Assembly: GCF_004014715.1 (NCBI RefSeq)
Contig: NZ_CP034834.1
Location: forward strand, 992,001-1,056,000
Source: Pseudoalteromonas sp. R3
GTDB taxonomy: Bacteria > Pseudomonadota > Gammaproteobacteria > Enterobacterales > Alteromonadaceae
Length of the DNA stretch: 64,000 nt
Reading direction: 5' to 3'
Part shown: piece by piece, positions 1 through 8,899 of the stretch
Numbering within the stretch: the stretch's first letter is position 1
Layout: every line of letters starts with the position of its first letter
Notes under the pieces: generated by a model
Told to the model about the DNA's origin: nothing
Seen by the model: the letters and a program-made list of their open reading frames with translations, nothing else
Database searches by the model: none
Translations under genes and position numbers: made by a program

Positions 1-426
1 CCAGTAATCGCGGCGGGTAATGGTTCTCTTGCGGGCTTGCGGCGAAGTGTCATCAAATGTTCTGAGCATATTCTGAAAAGGGTTGCCGCCCTCGGTATTG
101 TGAAAGCTCCCGTCGGGGCGCCCGAGAATGAACTTTTCATAGGTTTGCTGGTGGAATGTTTTTTCGCCTGCCAAAATGGGGGCTATCTGAGTGAAGTCCA
201 TGGTTTTAAAGGTGGGCTGGCGCGCCAGCGCAGCAACCTCGCTCTTGCGTTTAGCAAAGTAGCGGTCGAAAATCGCGGCTGCGTTGTAGACTTTTGCCTG
301 GGCTGCGGAAATGCTCAGACGCTTTGCCTGCTCGGTACTGTGTAACATAGCCAACGAAAAAATCACCAGCATGGGAGCCAGTGCGGTTAAACCCAGTATG
401 ACTGTCAGGCGCGTTTTTAATTGCAT
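1..426 (-). CDS. Membrane-anchored Cache-type sensor protein, N-terminal part (runs off left edge)
   Basis: The minus strand reads openly from an ATG at 426 to the window edge (142 codons). A short basic start (MQLKTR) is followed by a hydrophobic segment at about residues 7-27, and then a periplasmic region typical of a Cache sensor domain: a helix with YNAAAIFDRYFAKRKSE, then GRPDGSFHNTEGGN and R-R-D-Y. This layout is shared by methyl-accepting chemotaxis proteins, diguanylate cyclases and sensor kinases. The output domain lies outside the window, so which of these it is cannot be told. It is divergent from the peroxidase gene, with about 240 bp between the start codons for both promoters. 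Confidence is good for a Cache sensor and nil for the output type. Confidence 0.75.
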   Translation of the reverse strand, partial: MQLKTRLTVILGLTALAPMLVIFSLAMLHSTEQAKRLSISAAQAKVYNAAAIFDRYFAKRKSEVAALARQPTFKTMDFTQIAPILAGEKTFHQQTYEKFILGRPDGSFHNTEGGNPFQNMLRTFDDTSPQARKRTITRRDYW

Positions 427-664
427 AGGGTTGATTAAAAAGCTTCTTATCTCACAAGTTTAGACAAAATTTGGCATTGCACCTCCCGTTGTCAGAATTT
501 TATTGTTGTGCCTGCTCGGTCCTGCTGGACTTTTTATAGGTGCATACAAGCCTGCGTTAGCTGCGACTGAGATCACGGTTTCTTTATTCCATATCAAGTC
601 AGGTATCGTTAATAAGTGCTACCTTAGCAAGGTGTTTAGTTACTAAGAGTGGTACTAAAGCGTG

Positions 665-1597
665 ATGTTGAGGTCTTTGATTTGGGTACTTGCTATTGGC
701 TCGGCCTGTGTGGTCGCTGAGCCGATATTACCTTTGCAAAGTGTCGCCACCGATGCGCGCAAAGTTGCACTGGGCAGACAGTTGTTTTTTGATACTCGAC
801 TGTCACGCACCAACGATGTTAGCTGTGCTTCTTGTCATCAGCTATCGAGTCATGGGGCCGACAATGCAGCCCGTTCTAAGGGGGCATACGAGCGGCTTGG
901 AGAGATTCGTGCGCCTACAGTATACAACTCGGTGTTCAATATTCGTCAGGCCTGGGACGGCAAAGCCATTGATTTAAAAGCGCAGGTCACGCTGCCAGTA
1001 GAAAATCCCAAAGAGTTTGCAACCACCTGGCCTGAGCTAATCGCGACACTCAATCAGGATCAAGCGTTCAAAACAGCGTTTACTCATGTATATCGAGCAG
1101 GGCTGTCGAGCGATTCAATCAGTGACGCCATCGCCCATTACGAGCGCAGCCTCATCACTCTAAATGCCCCGTTTGATTTATGGTTGCAAGGTAAAGCCAC
1201 TTTGTCTGAACAAGCACAAGAGGGATATCGTTTGTTCAAATATTATGGCTGTATCAATTGTCATCAGGGGAAAAATGTCGGTGGCAACATGTTCGCGAAA
1301 ATGGGCACTTTTGGTGATTACTTTGGCGATCGTGGGACGGCCATTGAGCCCGCTGATTATGGTCGATATAACGTCACGGGTCGCGAAGAGGACAAGTTTA
1401 CCTTTAAAGTGCCGGGTCTAAGAATGGCCGCCAGACAAACGTATTTTTTCCATGATGGCAGTGAGCAAAGCCTGACCGGGGCGATTAACACTATGGCACG
1501 TTATCAGCTCGGGCGCTCGCTCAGCGAAGCCGAGTTGGCAGCAATTGCCGCTTTTCTGGAAAGTTTAGTCGGACATCACCAGGAAATGGATCAATGA
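665..1597 (+). CDS. Di-haem cytochrome c peroxidase / MauG-family protein
   Basis: Exported protein of about 310 residues with a signal peptide (about residues 1-18) and two c-type haem motifs, CASCH at 54-58 and CINCH at 196-200. The first domain carries the family signature LGRQLFFDTRLS before the haem site, and APTVYNSVFN and ENPKEF between the sites, as in the bacterial CcpA/MauG superfamily. Members reduce hydrogen peroxide or oxidise protein or small substrates in the periplasm. An in-frame GTG lies 3 bases upstream; ATG 665 is preferred. The stop overlaps the start of the next gene (ATGA), so the peroxidase is translationally coupled to a GGDEF/EAL protein, which suggests a link between redox or peroxide chemistry and c-di-GMP. 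The substrate is unknown. Confidence 0.88.
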   Translation: MLRSLIWVLAIGSACVVAEPILPLQSVATDARKVALGRQLFFDTRLSRTNDVSCASCHQLSSHGADNAARSKGAYERLGEIRAPTVYNSVFNIRQAWDGKAIDLKAQVTLPVENPKEFATTWPELIATLNQDQAFKTAFTHVYRAGLSSDSISDAIAHYERSLITLNAPFDLWLQGKATLSEQAQEGYRLFKYYGCINCHQGKNVGGNMFAKMGTFGDYFGDRGTAIEPADYGRYNVTGREEDKFTFKVPGLRMAARQTYFFHDGSEQSLTGAINTMARYQLGRSLSEAELAAIAAFLESLVGHHQEMDQ

Positions 1598-4407
1598 AGC
1601 ACAAAGTAAAAATCAACCTCCCCGTTATTGGTCAATGCTTGCTGATGTGCGTGCTTACGGCCTTGATGGTGTATTTTTTCCGCGCCCACATTACCACAGG
1701 TGAGCGACAACACGAGCAGGTAACACATTTGTTCGATGCCAAGTCTATTGATGCCAAACTGGACAAGTTTGCCCTGGCACTGAGTGTAGGCAGTTTGCGT
1801 CATTTTGATGAGTTGCAGCAACTGGACAAAGCTTTGCGTCATTTGACCGACAGACAGCAAAGCGGCCAGGTTGGCGCCGAGTATCAGGCGTATCTGAAGT
1901 TACTGAGCCATAAAATGGCGCTGATGGAGCAGTTAAAAACACAAGCGGTGGGTATGCGAAATGGTTTGACCTACCTGCCTCTGGTTTTGGATGAAATGAT
2001 TGCGATACAGCATCCGCAGGCGCTACTTGCCAGTACCATATTGGCAAGCCTGGTAACGTCTGGTCAGCCGCTCGACGAGGTGCTGCTGGACACCCGGATC
2101 CGGATGCTGGCCGAGACATCTGGCAGTGATGAGCGTATTGCGTTACTGAGTCGCCGATTCGTCAATCATATTCAGGTTGCCGTGCATTATTACCGCCAGG
2201 TGCACAAAACTCGTCAGCAGTATCTGGCTATCGACAGTAAAGCCGCATTTGCCAGCTTGTATCGGGCGCAAATGGACTTACATGCTATGCAGTTGCAGCA
2301 AACAGGCACGCTGAGTGAGCAATTGTTTGGCCTGGCCGTGGTGCTTTTGCTGATGTTACTGTTTATTTTACAGCGGCTCAATAAAGCAAAAAATCACGCC
2401 CTGCAAGCAAGTCAGTTACTTCACGATGCCATTGAGCGGTTGCAAGAAGGGTTTGCGCTCTACGACAGCGAAGGCACACTGACACTGACCAATCAATGCT
2501 GGCTGCGGCATTACGGCGTGTTATCTAAAGCCCAGTTTCCGCAAACTCTGGATGACTGGCATTTACGTAAATCCGAATTTGTCCATGAGCAAAGCGAGAC
2601 GCCGCAGCGGTTGCAAAAAACCACACAGGGGCGTTGGCTGCAAATCCGCCATGCCCGAACGGCAGAAGGCGGGTATGTGTACATAAGCGTTGATGTCACC
2701 GAGTTTAAAGAAGTAGAGGCAGAACTAAAAACCGCAGCGGCTGTGTATCAGGCAACGCAGGAAGGGATCATGACAACCAATGCTGATCTTGAAATCACCG
2801 CGGTAAACCCGGCTTTTACCCGCATCACGGGGTATCAGGAGCATGAAGTACTTGGGAAAAAGCCAAACTTGCTCAGTTCAGGTCGTCACGATACACGATT
2901 TTACGAGCATATGTGGCAGACGCTCGAAACCAAAGGTGAGTGGGCCGCCGAGATTTGGAACCGCCGAAAAGACGGCACCATTTACCCGGAGTGGCTTGCG
3001 ATCAGTGCTGTTCAGGACGAACAGGGTCAGGTGCAGCAGTATATTGCTGTGCTGTCAGATATGACAGAGCGCAAAGAGCAGGAAGCTAAAATTGCCTATC
3101 AGGCCATGTATGATGCATTGACAGGGCTGCCAAATCGACGCTTATTGCTGGACAGGATCTCTCAGGATCTGAAACAAATTGAACGACAGCCGCATTTGAG
3201 TGCGTTGCTGTTTATCGACCTGGATCGCTTTAAGCGCATTAATGATGCAATGGGGCATGACGCAGGTGATAATTTGCTGCTCGAAGTTGCTAATCGGCTC
3301 AATCATCTGGTGCGTCGTACAGACACGCTGGCGCGCTTTGGGGGCGATGAGTTTGTGCTGTTGCTCAGTCAGATCAGCGATGTTGAGGACGCAGCAAAAG
3401 TGGCTGAGAAAATACTCACATCATTAGCACAACCGTTTACCATTAACGGATTTGAGGTGATCAGTGGCGCCAGTATCGGTATTGCCATTATGCCCGATGA
3501 TGCCCGCGAGCAGCAGGAGATATTGCGCCGGGCAGATTTGGCGATGTACAAAGCCAAAGAAAGTGGCCGCAATCAGTATCACTATTTTGCGCCTTCCATG
3601 CAGCAACAGGTTAATCGTCGTGTAGAGCTGGAGCAACTGCTTCGCAAGGCCATTGCCAATAATGAGCTGGCGGTATTTTATCAACCGATCATCGAGCTTA
3701 AGTCGGGTCAGCTCTATGGATTTGAGGCACTGACGCGCTGGCCCCATGAGGGGCAATACATAACCCCTGATGAGTTTATTCCGGTTGCAGAAGAAAGCGG
3801 CTTGATCTCTGAGCTGGGTGAGTGGATGCTGACCCAGGCTACCTCAGACATTGAGAGGTTGAATCGCTCACTAAACCTCAACTGCAGTTTGTCGGCAAAC
3901 ATATCCAGTCAACAGTACCGACTGGGTTTTAATGCCACAACCTTACGCCATATTTTGCGCCAGACCGGATTTTCACCCGGCAATCTCGCACTTGAGATCA
4001 CAGAAAGCATTTTACTGGATGATGATGAAGCTATTCTGGCCTGGCTTGAAGGACTCAGGGCCACTGGTGCACAGCTGTCTATCGATGATTTTGGTACGGG
4101 CTACTCTTCGCTGAGTTATTTACGCCGCTTTCCGATCAACACTATCAAGATCGATAAAAGCTTTATCCATGAGTTTGCACATGCTCCGGATTCGCAAAAT
4201 CTGGTGCGCGCTATTTTGTCGATGGCCGCCAGCCTGGGGTTATCTGTAATTGCTGAAGGGGTGGAGCATGTTGCGCAACTGGAGGGCCTTAAAGAGATGG
4301 ATTGTGATCTGGTACAGGGTTATGTGTATGCAAAACCAATGTCGCTGACGGAATTGCAGGTGTGGTGTGAGGAGTTTTGCCAGGAACAGGCTAAAAATCT
4401 CGCTTAG
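1594..4407 (+). CDS. Membrane PAS-PAS-GGDEF-EAL c-di-GMP turnover protein
   Basis: The 937-residue protein has an N-terminal membrane segment (about 11-29), a mostly helical periplasmic region (about 30-240), a second membrane segment (about 244-262), two PAS domains (about 277-370 and 382-490), a GGDEF domain with an intact GGDEF motif near 583-587, and an EAL domain. EAL features are FEALTRW near 709, EITES, DDFGTGYSS and EGVE. Both catalytic signatures look intact, so the protein could make and/or degrade c-di-GMP. The periplasmic region may sense a product or partner of the upstream di-haem peroxidase, with which it overlaps by 4 bp (inference). The start is fixed by that overlap. Confidence 0.93.
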   Translation: MKHKVKINLPVIGQCLLMCVLTALMVYFFRAHITTGERQHEQVTHLFDAKSIDAKLDKFALALSVGSLRHFDELQQLDKALRHLTDRQQSGQVGAEYQAYLKLLSHKMALMEQLKTQAVGMRNGLTYLPLVLDEMIAIQHPQALLASTILASLVTSGQPLDEVLLDTRIRMLAETSGSDERIALLSRRFVNHIQVAVHYYRQVHKTRQQYLAIDSKAAFASLYRAQMDLHAMQLQQTGTLSEQLFGLAVVLLLMLLFILQRLNKAKNHALQASQLLHDAIERLQEGFALYDSEGTLTLTNQCWLRHYGVLSKAQFPQTLDDWHLRKSEFVHEQSETPQRLQKTTQGRWLQIRHARTAEGGYVYISVDVTEFKEVEAELKTAAAVYQATQEGIMTTNADLEITAVNPAFTRITGYQEHEVLGKKPNLLSSGRHDTRFYEHMWQTLETKGEWAAEIWNRRKDGTIYPEWLAISAVQDEQGQVQQYIAVLSDMTERKEQEAKIAYQAMYDALTGLPNRRLLLDRISQDLKQIERQPHLSALLFIDLDRFKRINDAMGHDAGDNLLLEVANRLNHLVRRTDTLARFGGDEFVLLLSQISDVEDAAKVAEKILTSLAQPFTINGFEVISGASIGIAIMPDDAREQQEILRRADLAMYKAKESGRNQYHYFAPSMQQQVNRRVELEQLLRKAIANNELAVFYQPIIELKSGQLYGFEALTRWPHEGQYITPDEFIPVAEESGLISELGEWMLTQATSDIERLNRSLNLNCSLSANISSQQYRLGFNATTLRHILRQTGFSPGNLALEITESILLDDDEAILAWLEGLRATGAQLSIDDFGTGYSSLSYLRRFPINTIKIDKSFIHEFAHAPDSQNLVRAILSMAASLGLSVIAEGVEHVAQLEGLKEMDCDLVQGYVYAKPMSLTELQVWCEEFCQEQAKNLA

Positions 4408-4411
4408 CATT

Positions 4412-4866
4412 TTAGGTGCTTGAGTTCAGAATGGCTTCGTTAAAAGCAGGAGGTTTTCTATAAGTGAGGCGCGCCTCGAAAGTGGCGGGTAGCTGCGAGT
4501 ATTGCTGCGGGTTGTGCGTGTTGTATAGCCAGATCTGCCCCCTTTTACAAAGTAATAAGCTTTTTGGCGGCACACCCTGGCCAGTTGGGTTGCTTTGTTT
4601 TGTGAGCTGTTGAGCAGTACACTTAGCTCGCGATAACCGAGATCGGGGCTGCAGCCCCACATAAGGTGCATGTTGTAGCCTTTGCGCTTAAGTTCCTGAT
4701 ATATGAGTCGCTGGTATCGGCTGTTATCGGCATAACTCTTGTTCACACCATCTGGGTTCCATAAACTGATAATTGCCCCATTGGATGACAGAGGGAGTGT
4801 GCCGCATGGGCGGAACCAGACGCCCAAGTATAGTTGCCAAAGACTTTCGTCAATCTGGTTTTGCAC
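4412..4866 (-). CDS. DUF3293-like hypothetical protein (frameshifted)
   Basis: Reconstructed length is about 151 residues, from GTG 4866. The N-terminal two thirds resemble DUF3293: a start with LWQLYLGVWF, then GYNMHLMWGCSPD and a conserved ELSVLL segment, ending in QKAYYFVKGG. The reading frame then breaks at a G run (CCCCC on the plus strand, 4538-4542). One added base restores GGQIWLYNT and a natural continuation to a stop at 4412. As sequenced, the frame instead runs to 4426 through arginine-rich nonsense. Function is unknown. The gene converges on the GGDEF/EAL gene, leaving only 4 bp between their ends. Confidence 0.6.
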
Positions 4867-4883
4867 ACCTATATCCCGACTTT

Positions 4884-4900
4884 TTTCACAGTGGCTTCAC
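4884..4900 (+). promoter_or_regulatory. Direct repeat TTTCAC-N5-CTTCAC upstream of the DJ-1 gene
   Basis: TTTCAC (4884-4889) and CTTCAC (4895-4900) repeat with an 11-bp period, the spacing typical of OmpR/PhoB-type regulators. A nearly identical pair lies in front of the response regulator at 8198, which suggests that regulator controls both genes (inference). Confidence 0.4.
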
Positions 4901-4943
4901 AGTATCAGCGTTACGGTGAGTCTGTCCAAACAAAGGAGACTCA

Positions 4944-6065
4944 ATGATGAAAAGAAAACTGATAGTTGCATCCATATGGTCACTGATGAGTACCACTTTG
5001 CTGAGCACAGCTTATGCTGCAGAGCAGCCACATGTGTTGATGGTATTAAGTAGTTACGGTAAGCAGGTTGATGGTAAAACCACTCAGCCCGGCTTTGAGT
5101 TTGATGAATTAAGCAAAGCATATCAGGTTTTTAACGACAACGGGATTAAGATCACACTGGCCTCACCTGCTGGAGGTCAGCCGCTTGCAGATAAATATAA
5201 TAAAGAAAAGTCATATAACCAGGCATTCTTAAATGATTCTAAGGCAATGAATGCCCTGACCGATACGGTTAAACTGGAGAGTCTGCAAGGTCAGTCATTT
5301 GACGGGGTATTTATCGTTGGTGGTAAAGGCCCAATGTTTGATTTACATAAAGACGCTGAGTTGCAGCGCCTGATCCGGGAAATTTATGAGCAGCAAGGCG
5401 TGGTGGGGGCGGTCTGTCATGGTCCGGCTGCACTGGTGGATGTCACGTTAAGCAATGGCGAGTACCTGGTTGATGGTAAAAGAGTCAATGGTTTTACCAA
5501 TCTGGAAGAAGACGCCTTTGGCAAAAAGTGGCGGCCCCAGTTTGAGTTTTTACTGGAAGACAAACTAAAAGAGCGTGGAGGTCAGTTTGAACAGGATGGC
5601 TTAATGCTTAATCAGGTAACCATAGATGGTCGCTTGATCACAGGTCAAAACCCGTTTTCAACAGCAGATACAGCCGCTGCTATGGCCAGAGCAATGGGAG
5701 TAGACGACGTCAATGAACCTGTCTATAAAGACGATCAGAGTGTTAAGCTGGCGGAGTTAATGTTCACGGATAAAGCCGCTGCAATCGCTAAATTTAAACA
5801 ATCACCGCAGCGCTATGATGTGCAAATGCTCGCCATGATAGGTGTCTATCAGGCGAAATTTGCTAAAACGCAGTTGCAACTGCACAACGCCATTGAATTA
5901 ATGACATTTGCCCAGTCTCAGTTTAATCATCCCATGATTGAACTTACTATTGCACAGTCCTATGTTCGGCAAAACGATTTTGCTCAGGCAAAGTCAAGCT
6001 TGTTAAAAGCACAGAAAGCCTATCCGGAGAATGACAAAATCAAAGCTATGCTCGCAACACTATAA
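4944..6065 (+). CDS. Exported DJ-1/PfpI-family protein with C-terminal TPR-like tail
   Basis: The protein has 373 residues. A signal peptide (about 1-25, ending AYAAEQ) is followed by a DJ-1/PfpI domain of the Hsp31-like class (about 28-235) with the nucleophile elbow GAVCHGPAAL, Cys158 and His159. Family members include glyoxalase III, protein deglycase-like and chaperone proteins; most are cytoplasmic, so an exported version is slightly unusual. The C-terminal 100 residues are helical and repeat-like (YVRQNDFAQAKSSLLKAQ), resembling a tetratricopeptide repeat. An AAAGGAG ribosome site precedes tandem ATGs at 4944/4947. A direct repeat of TTCAC type precedes the gene and matches the one before the response regulator at 8198. 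Confidence 0.82.
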   Translation: MMKRKLIVASIWSLMSTTLLSTAYAAEQPHVLMVLSSYGKQVDGKTTQPGFEFDELSKAYQVFNDNGIKITLASPAGGQPLADKYNKEKSYNQAFLNDSKAMNALTDTVKLESLQGQSFDGVFIVGGKGPMFDLHKDAELQRLIREIYEQQGVVGAVCHGPAALVDVTLSNGEYLVDGKRVNGFTNLEEDAFGKKWRPQFEFLLEDKLKERGGQFEQDGLMLNQVTIDGRLITGQNPFSTADTAAAMARAMGVDDVNEPVYKDDQSVKLAELMFTDKAAAIAKFKQSPQRYDVQMLAMIGVYQAKFAKTQLQLHNAIELMTFAQSQFNHPMIELTIAQSYVRQNDFAQAKSSLLKAQKAYPENDKIKAMLATL

Positions 6066-6434
6066 TCCAGTAAAACGACCACAAAAACAGGGTGAACGCG
6101 GCAGCGTTTGCCCTCACGTCTACAATTATGAAATTTACTAATAGCTGAATGACCGGTTACTTTATGCGCATTGTCACTAATAACGGTATAAAGGCTGGGA
6201 AATAAAATGCCCAGCGCAGGCATATACCCTAAATTGTATCTTTTTTGTTTTATATTTGTGTTTTAGTTGATCTATGTGAACAAATCCTTGCAGTGTGCTT
6301 ACTATAACCTATCATTTTTTCTATTAACAAAAGTCATGTACTTTCATCGCAAATTGGATTTTAAAAAGCCCCTTCAGACGCTACACTAACCTTGCTTGAT
6401 AACTCAAAACGTCAAAGGAAGTGTGTCTATCATC
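6066..6434. other. Intergenic region, little content
   Basis: No supported gene. It holds a short inverted repeat (GCTGGG / CCCAGC, about 6194-6215) without a T tract. The rest is A+T-rich DNA that should carry the promoter of the winged-helix gene. Confidence 0.4.
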
Positions 6435-6845
6435 ATGAAGTTAAATGATAATTATGATGCTGACTTTAGCCGTGCAGTATTTGGGCCCTATGAGCTTCAC
6501 AAAAGGAAAAGGTTGTTAACATATTGTGGTGAAAGCGTGCGGCTGGAACCTCTTATCTATGACTTATTAGAATATTTTATCTGTCATAGAGATCGAGTGA
6601 TTGGCCGGGATGAATTGTGCCGGGAGATCTGGCAACAAGAGTATGTCGACAACAATGCCATTAACCGGGCTGTTTCCGAGTTACGGCGATGTGTTTCCAA
6701 GCACAAGCTTGGAGTGGACGTGATCAGAACGCATTATCGCAAGGGCTATAGCTTCAACCTGATGGTTGAACTGGATCCCAGACCAAACCCGTTCCGTTGG
6801 ATAGCTAAGTGGTTTCATCAGGCTGTGCCATGCAAAGAACAGTGA
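6435..6845 (+). CDS. Stand-alone winged-helix (OmpR/CadC-type) DNA-binding protein
   Basis: About 136 residues carrying one Trans_reg_C winged-helix domain: FGPYELHKRKRLLTYCGESV, then a recognition region with RDELCREIW, NNAINRAVSELRR and RTHYRKGYSF. There is no receiver domain and no membrane segment, so it is neither a full response regulator nor a ToxR/CadC-type membrane regulator. How it is controlled cannot be read from the sequence. The frame also opens upstream (TTG 6396, GTG 6423); ATG 6435 was chosen as the first ATG, though the best Shine-Dalgarno (AAAGGAAG, 6413-6420) lies somewhat far from it. The flanking intergenic regions are long, so it is probably transcribed alone. Confidence 0.75.
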   Translation: MKLNDNYDADFSRAVFGPYELHKRKRLLTYCGESVRLEPLIYDLLEYFICHRDRVIGRDELCREIWQQEYVDNNAINRAVSELRRCVSKHKLGVDVIRTHYRKGYSFNLMVELDPRPNPFRWIAKWFHQAVPCKEQ

Positions 6846-7196
6846 TCAGTCAAAATCTGGCTTTTGTTGTAAAAAGCCTTGTGAGCCTGCGTCGCTCACG
6901 CTGGTCGTGCTTAATACCTAAATGCTTTGCATTGGGTTGGTGGATTTATAACTAAACCAATGTTAAATCAACAATGCGTGCTGGTGGCGGGTTAATTTTA
7001 TCGATTTGCCTGCCCACATTAAGCCGCTTAGTATGTTATTACTTTTCCTCTCTTTCTGTCTGATTCATCTGGGTACGCAACAGGTATTCCTCTTCTGGCG
7101 TTTACTATTTATCTGATTAGATTCTTCGGTGACAAGCTTGTCATTAGCTGTTTGATGGTTTAAAACTGGGCGGTTAATTCGATAGGAACCAATCCA
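6846..7196. other. Intergenic region, nothing recognised
   Basis: About 350 bp without a supported gene, hairpin terminator or repeat. It presumably contains the promoter of the GNAT gene. Confidence 0.4.
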
Positions 7197-7670
7197 ATGT
7201 TTAAGATATCAGGTACATCATATACCTGCCGCGAAGCCAGGCAACAAGATATTGCCAGAATGAGTGAGATCCGTTTACTGGTTACTGAGAATAAGCTGAC
7301 CGACCCCGGTAAGATCACACCGCAAATGTACCTGGAACACATAACGGGACAAGGTAAGAGCTGGGTGTGTGAACTGAATGGCCAGATAGTTGGGTTCTCA
7401 TCAGCGGCCAGTGAGGACGGGTCTATCTGGGCGTTGTTTATTTTGCCTCAGTTTGAAGGGCTGGGTATTGGTAAAGCATTGTTATCATTTGCTTGTGACT
7501 GGTTGTTTAGTCGCACACATGAGGAGATCCGTTTGTATACGGAGATCAATACGCGTGCAGATGGCTTTTATCAGGCACTGGGTTGGTCACGGGGCGCTGA
7601 AGATGACCTGGGCGATGTGTCTTTTACACTGCACAGCCACACTTTTTACGATAAATCCAGGGTGTGGTAA
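7197..7670 (+). CDS. GNAT-family N-acetyltransferase
   Basis: 157 residues with the GNAT core: strand SWVCELNGQIVGFSS, then IWALFILPQFEGLGIGKALL, which carries the acetyl-CoA pyrophosphate loop (Q-F-E-G-L-G-I-G-K), and a terminal FYQALGW motif. The family transfers an acetyl group from acetyl-CoA to an amine; the acceptor is unknown. The start has a TAGGAA ribosome site. The next gene begins 35 bp after the stop, so the two may be co-transcribed. Confidence 0.88.
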   Translation: MFKISGTSYTCREARQQDIARMSEIRLLVTENKLTDPGKITPQMYLEHITGQGKSWVCELNGQIVGFSSAASEDGSIWALFILPQFEGLGIGKALLSFACDWLFSRTHEEIRLYTEINTRADGFYQALGWSRGAEDDLGDVSFTLHSHTFYDKSRVW

Positions 7671-7705
7671 ACTGGGCAAAACCAAAGGACTACTCAGGTA
7701 ACGCT

Positions 7706-8125
7706 ATGGCACCGCCACTTCAACAACTTACTCACTGGTTTTGTGCTTTGCCGCAGGGCCACAGACAAGTGCTGACTGACACATTAAGCGGGGTCTTTAC
7801 GGAATTAAATGACTGCCCGATACCTGTGAAAGAACAGCGCCTGATTGAGTTGTTGACCCAGCAGACAAACAATGTAAATTTGTTTGCCCTGATCCTTAAT
7901 CTGCGTACACACATCGAGCATGTGTTTACATCGCAAACCGACCCACTCCCCAGGCTGATGACAGCGCAGGATCTGCTCTTTTATAGTCGGGCACAGGATG
8001 CGGACATGCTGCGAAAAATTGCCGATGAACAATGGCATTGGCAGCAATCACGCGATTCCTGGTTGAAACTGAAACAAGAGTATTTGTCTTTGCAGTATGT
8101 GCGTCGCTGGTTGCACACAAACTGA
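7706..8125 (+). CDS. Hypothetical helical protein
   Basis: 139 residues from ATG 7706, with a CAGGTAA element just upstream. An in-frame GTG at 7664 would overlap the GNAT gene and is less likely. The protein is rich in Leu, Gln and Trp, has no signal peptide or membrane segment, and is predicted helical by eye. No family was recognised. It lies between the GNAT gene and a two-component pair. Confidence 0.55.
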   Translation: MAPPLQQLTHWFCALPQGHRQVLTDTLSGVFTELNDCPIPVKEQRLIELLTQQTNNVNLFALILNLRTHIEHVFTSQTDPLPRLMTAQDLLFYSRAQDADMLRKIADEQWHWQQSRDSWLKLKQEYLSLQYVRRWLHTN

Positions 8126-8131
8126 TCTGAT

Positions 8132-8148
8132 TTTCACATCGCTTTCAC
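8132..8148 (+). promoter_or_regulatory. Direct repeat TTTCAC-N5-TTTCAC upstream of response regulator
   Basis: TTTCAC at 8132-8137 and 8143-8148 has an 11-bp period. It sits 50-66 bp before the response regulator start. The position suits autoregulation by the OmpR-type protein encoded downstream. The same arrangement occurs at 4884-4900. Confidence 0.45.
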
Positions 8149-8197
8149 GAATTTCGCGTTAGCCTTTAGTTATATTCCGACGAACTTGGTGGCCTGC

Positions 8198-8893
8198 ATG
8201 GCGCAAATAAAAGTACTGCTGATTGAAGACAATCAGGATCTGAGCCTGAATATAGGTGAATATTTTGAGTCGCAGGGCGCGGTCATCGACTTTGCCTGCA
8301 CCGGTGAGCTAGGTGTGCAACTTGCTTTGGAACAATTTTACGATTGTGTGGTCCTAGATGTGATGCTACCCAAAATGGATGGATTGGCTGTCTGCCAGCA
8401 ACTCAGAGCAGAAGCCAATCGCCATATTCCTATCATTATGCTCACTGCCCGCGATACGCTTGATGACAAACTCAACGGTTTTTCTTTGGGGGTAGACGAC
8501 TATCTGACCAAGCCATTTGCCCTTGAAGAGTTATGGGTGCGTTGCAATGCCCTGGCAAAAAGACACTTGCTAAATAGTGAGCACACACTATCTTTGGGGC
8601 GTGATGAAAAAGCGGTATCACTTAATAGTCAGACTCAGCACATTGAACGCGCCGGGTGTGAGATAACGCTTCAGCCTATTCCATTCAAAATTTTGCGTTT
8701 ACTGATGGAGCATCATCCTCGCGCGCTGAGCCGCAGCGAGTTATGTGACAGGATCTGGGGAGATGAGCCGACAGATTCTGATGCATTACGCTCGCATATT
8801 TATCAGCTTCGCAAAGCGATAGACAAGCCATTTAGCAGTCCGATCATCAAAACAATACATGGCATAGGGTTCGCTCTGGATATAGAAGGGTAA
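8198..8893 (+). CDS. OmpR-family response regulator
   Basis: 231 residues from ATG 8198 (an in-frame TTG at 8186 is less likely). The receiver domain (about 1-118) has the acidic pair ED, the phosphoacceptor Asp54 in VVLDVMLP, the conserved Thr in MLTARD and Lys in YLTKPF. A winged-helix domain (about 130-230) ends with the usual TIHGIGFAL. It is followed after 6 bp by its histidine kinase. The TTTCAC direct repeat upstream suggests autoregulation. The signal is unknown; the pair resembles the PhoPQ/QseBC type only in general layout. Confidence 0.93.
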   Translation: MAQIKVLLIEDNQDLSLNIGEYFESQGAVIDFACTGELGVQLALEQFYDCVVLDVMLPKMDGLAVCQQLRAEANRHIPIIMLTARDTLDDKLNGFSLGVDDYLTKPFALEELWVRCNALAKRHLLNSEHTLSLGRDEKAVSLNSQTQHIERAGCEITLQPIPFKILRLLMEHHPRALSRSELCDRIWGDEPTDSDALRSHIYQLRKAIDKPFSSPIIKTIHGIGFALDIEG

Positions 8894-8899
8894 TGCTGC

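Noticed and set aside
37..345. Plus-strand frame of 102 codons
   Set aside because: It is the opposite strand of the Cache sensor gene (1-426), which has a clear signal anchor and domain pattern.
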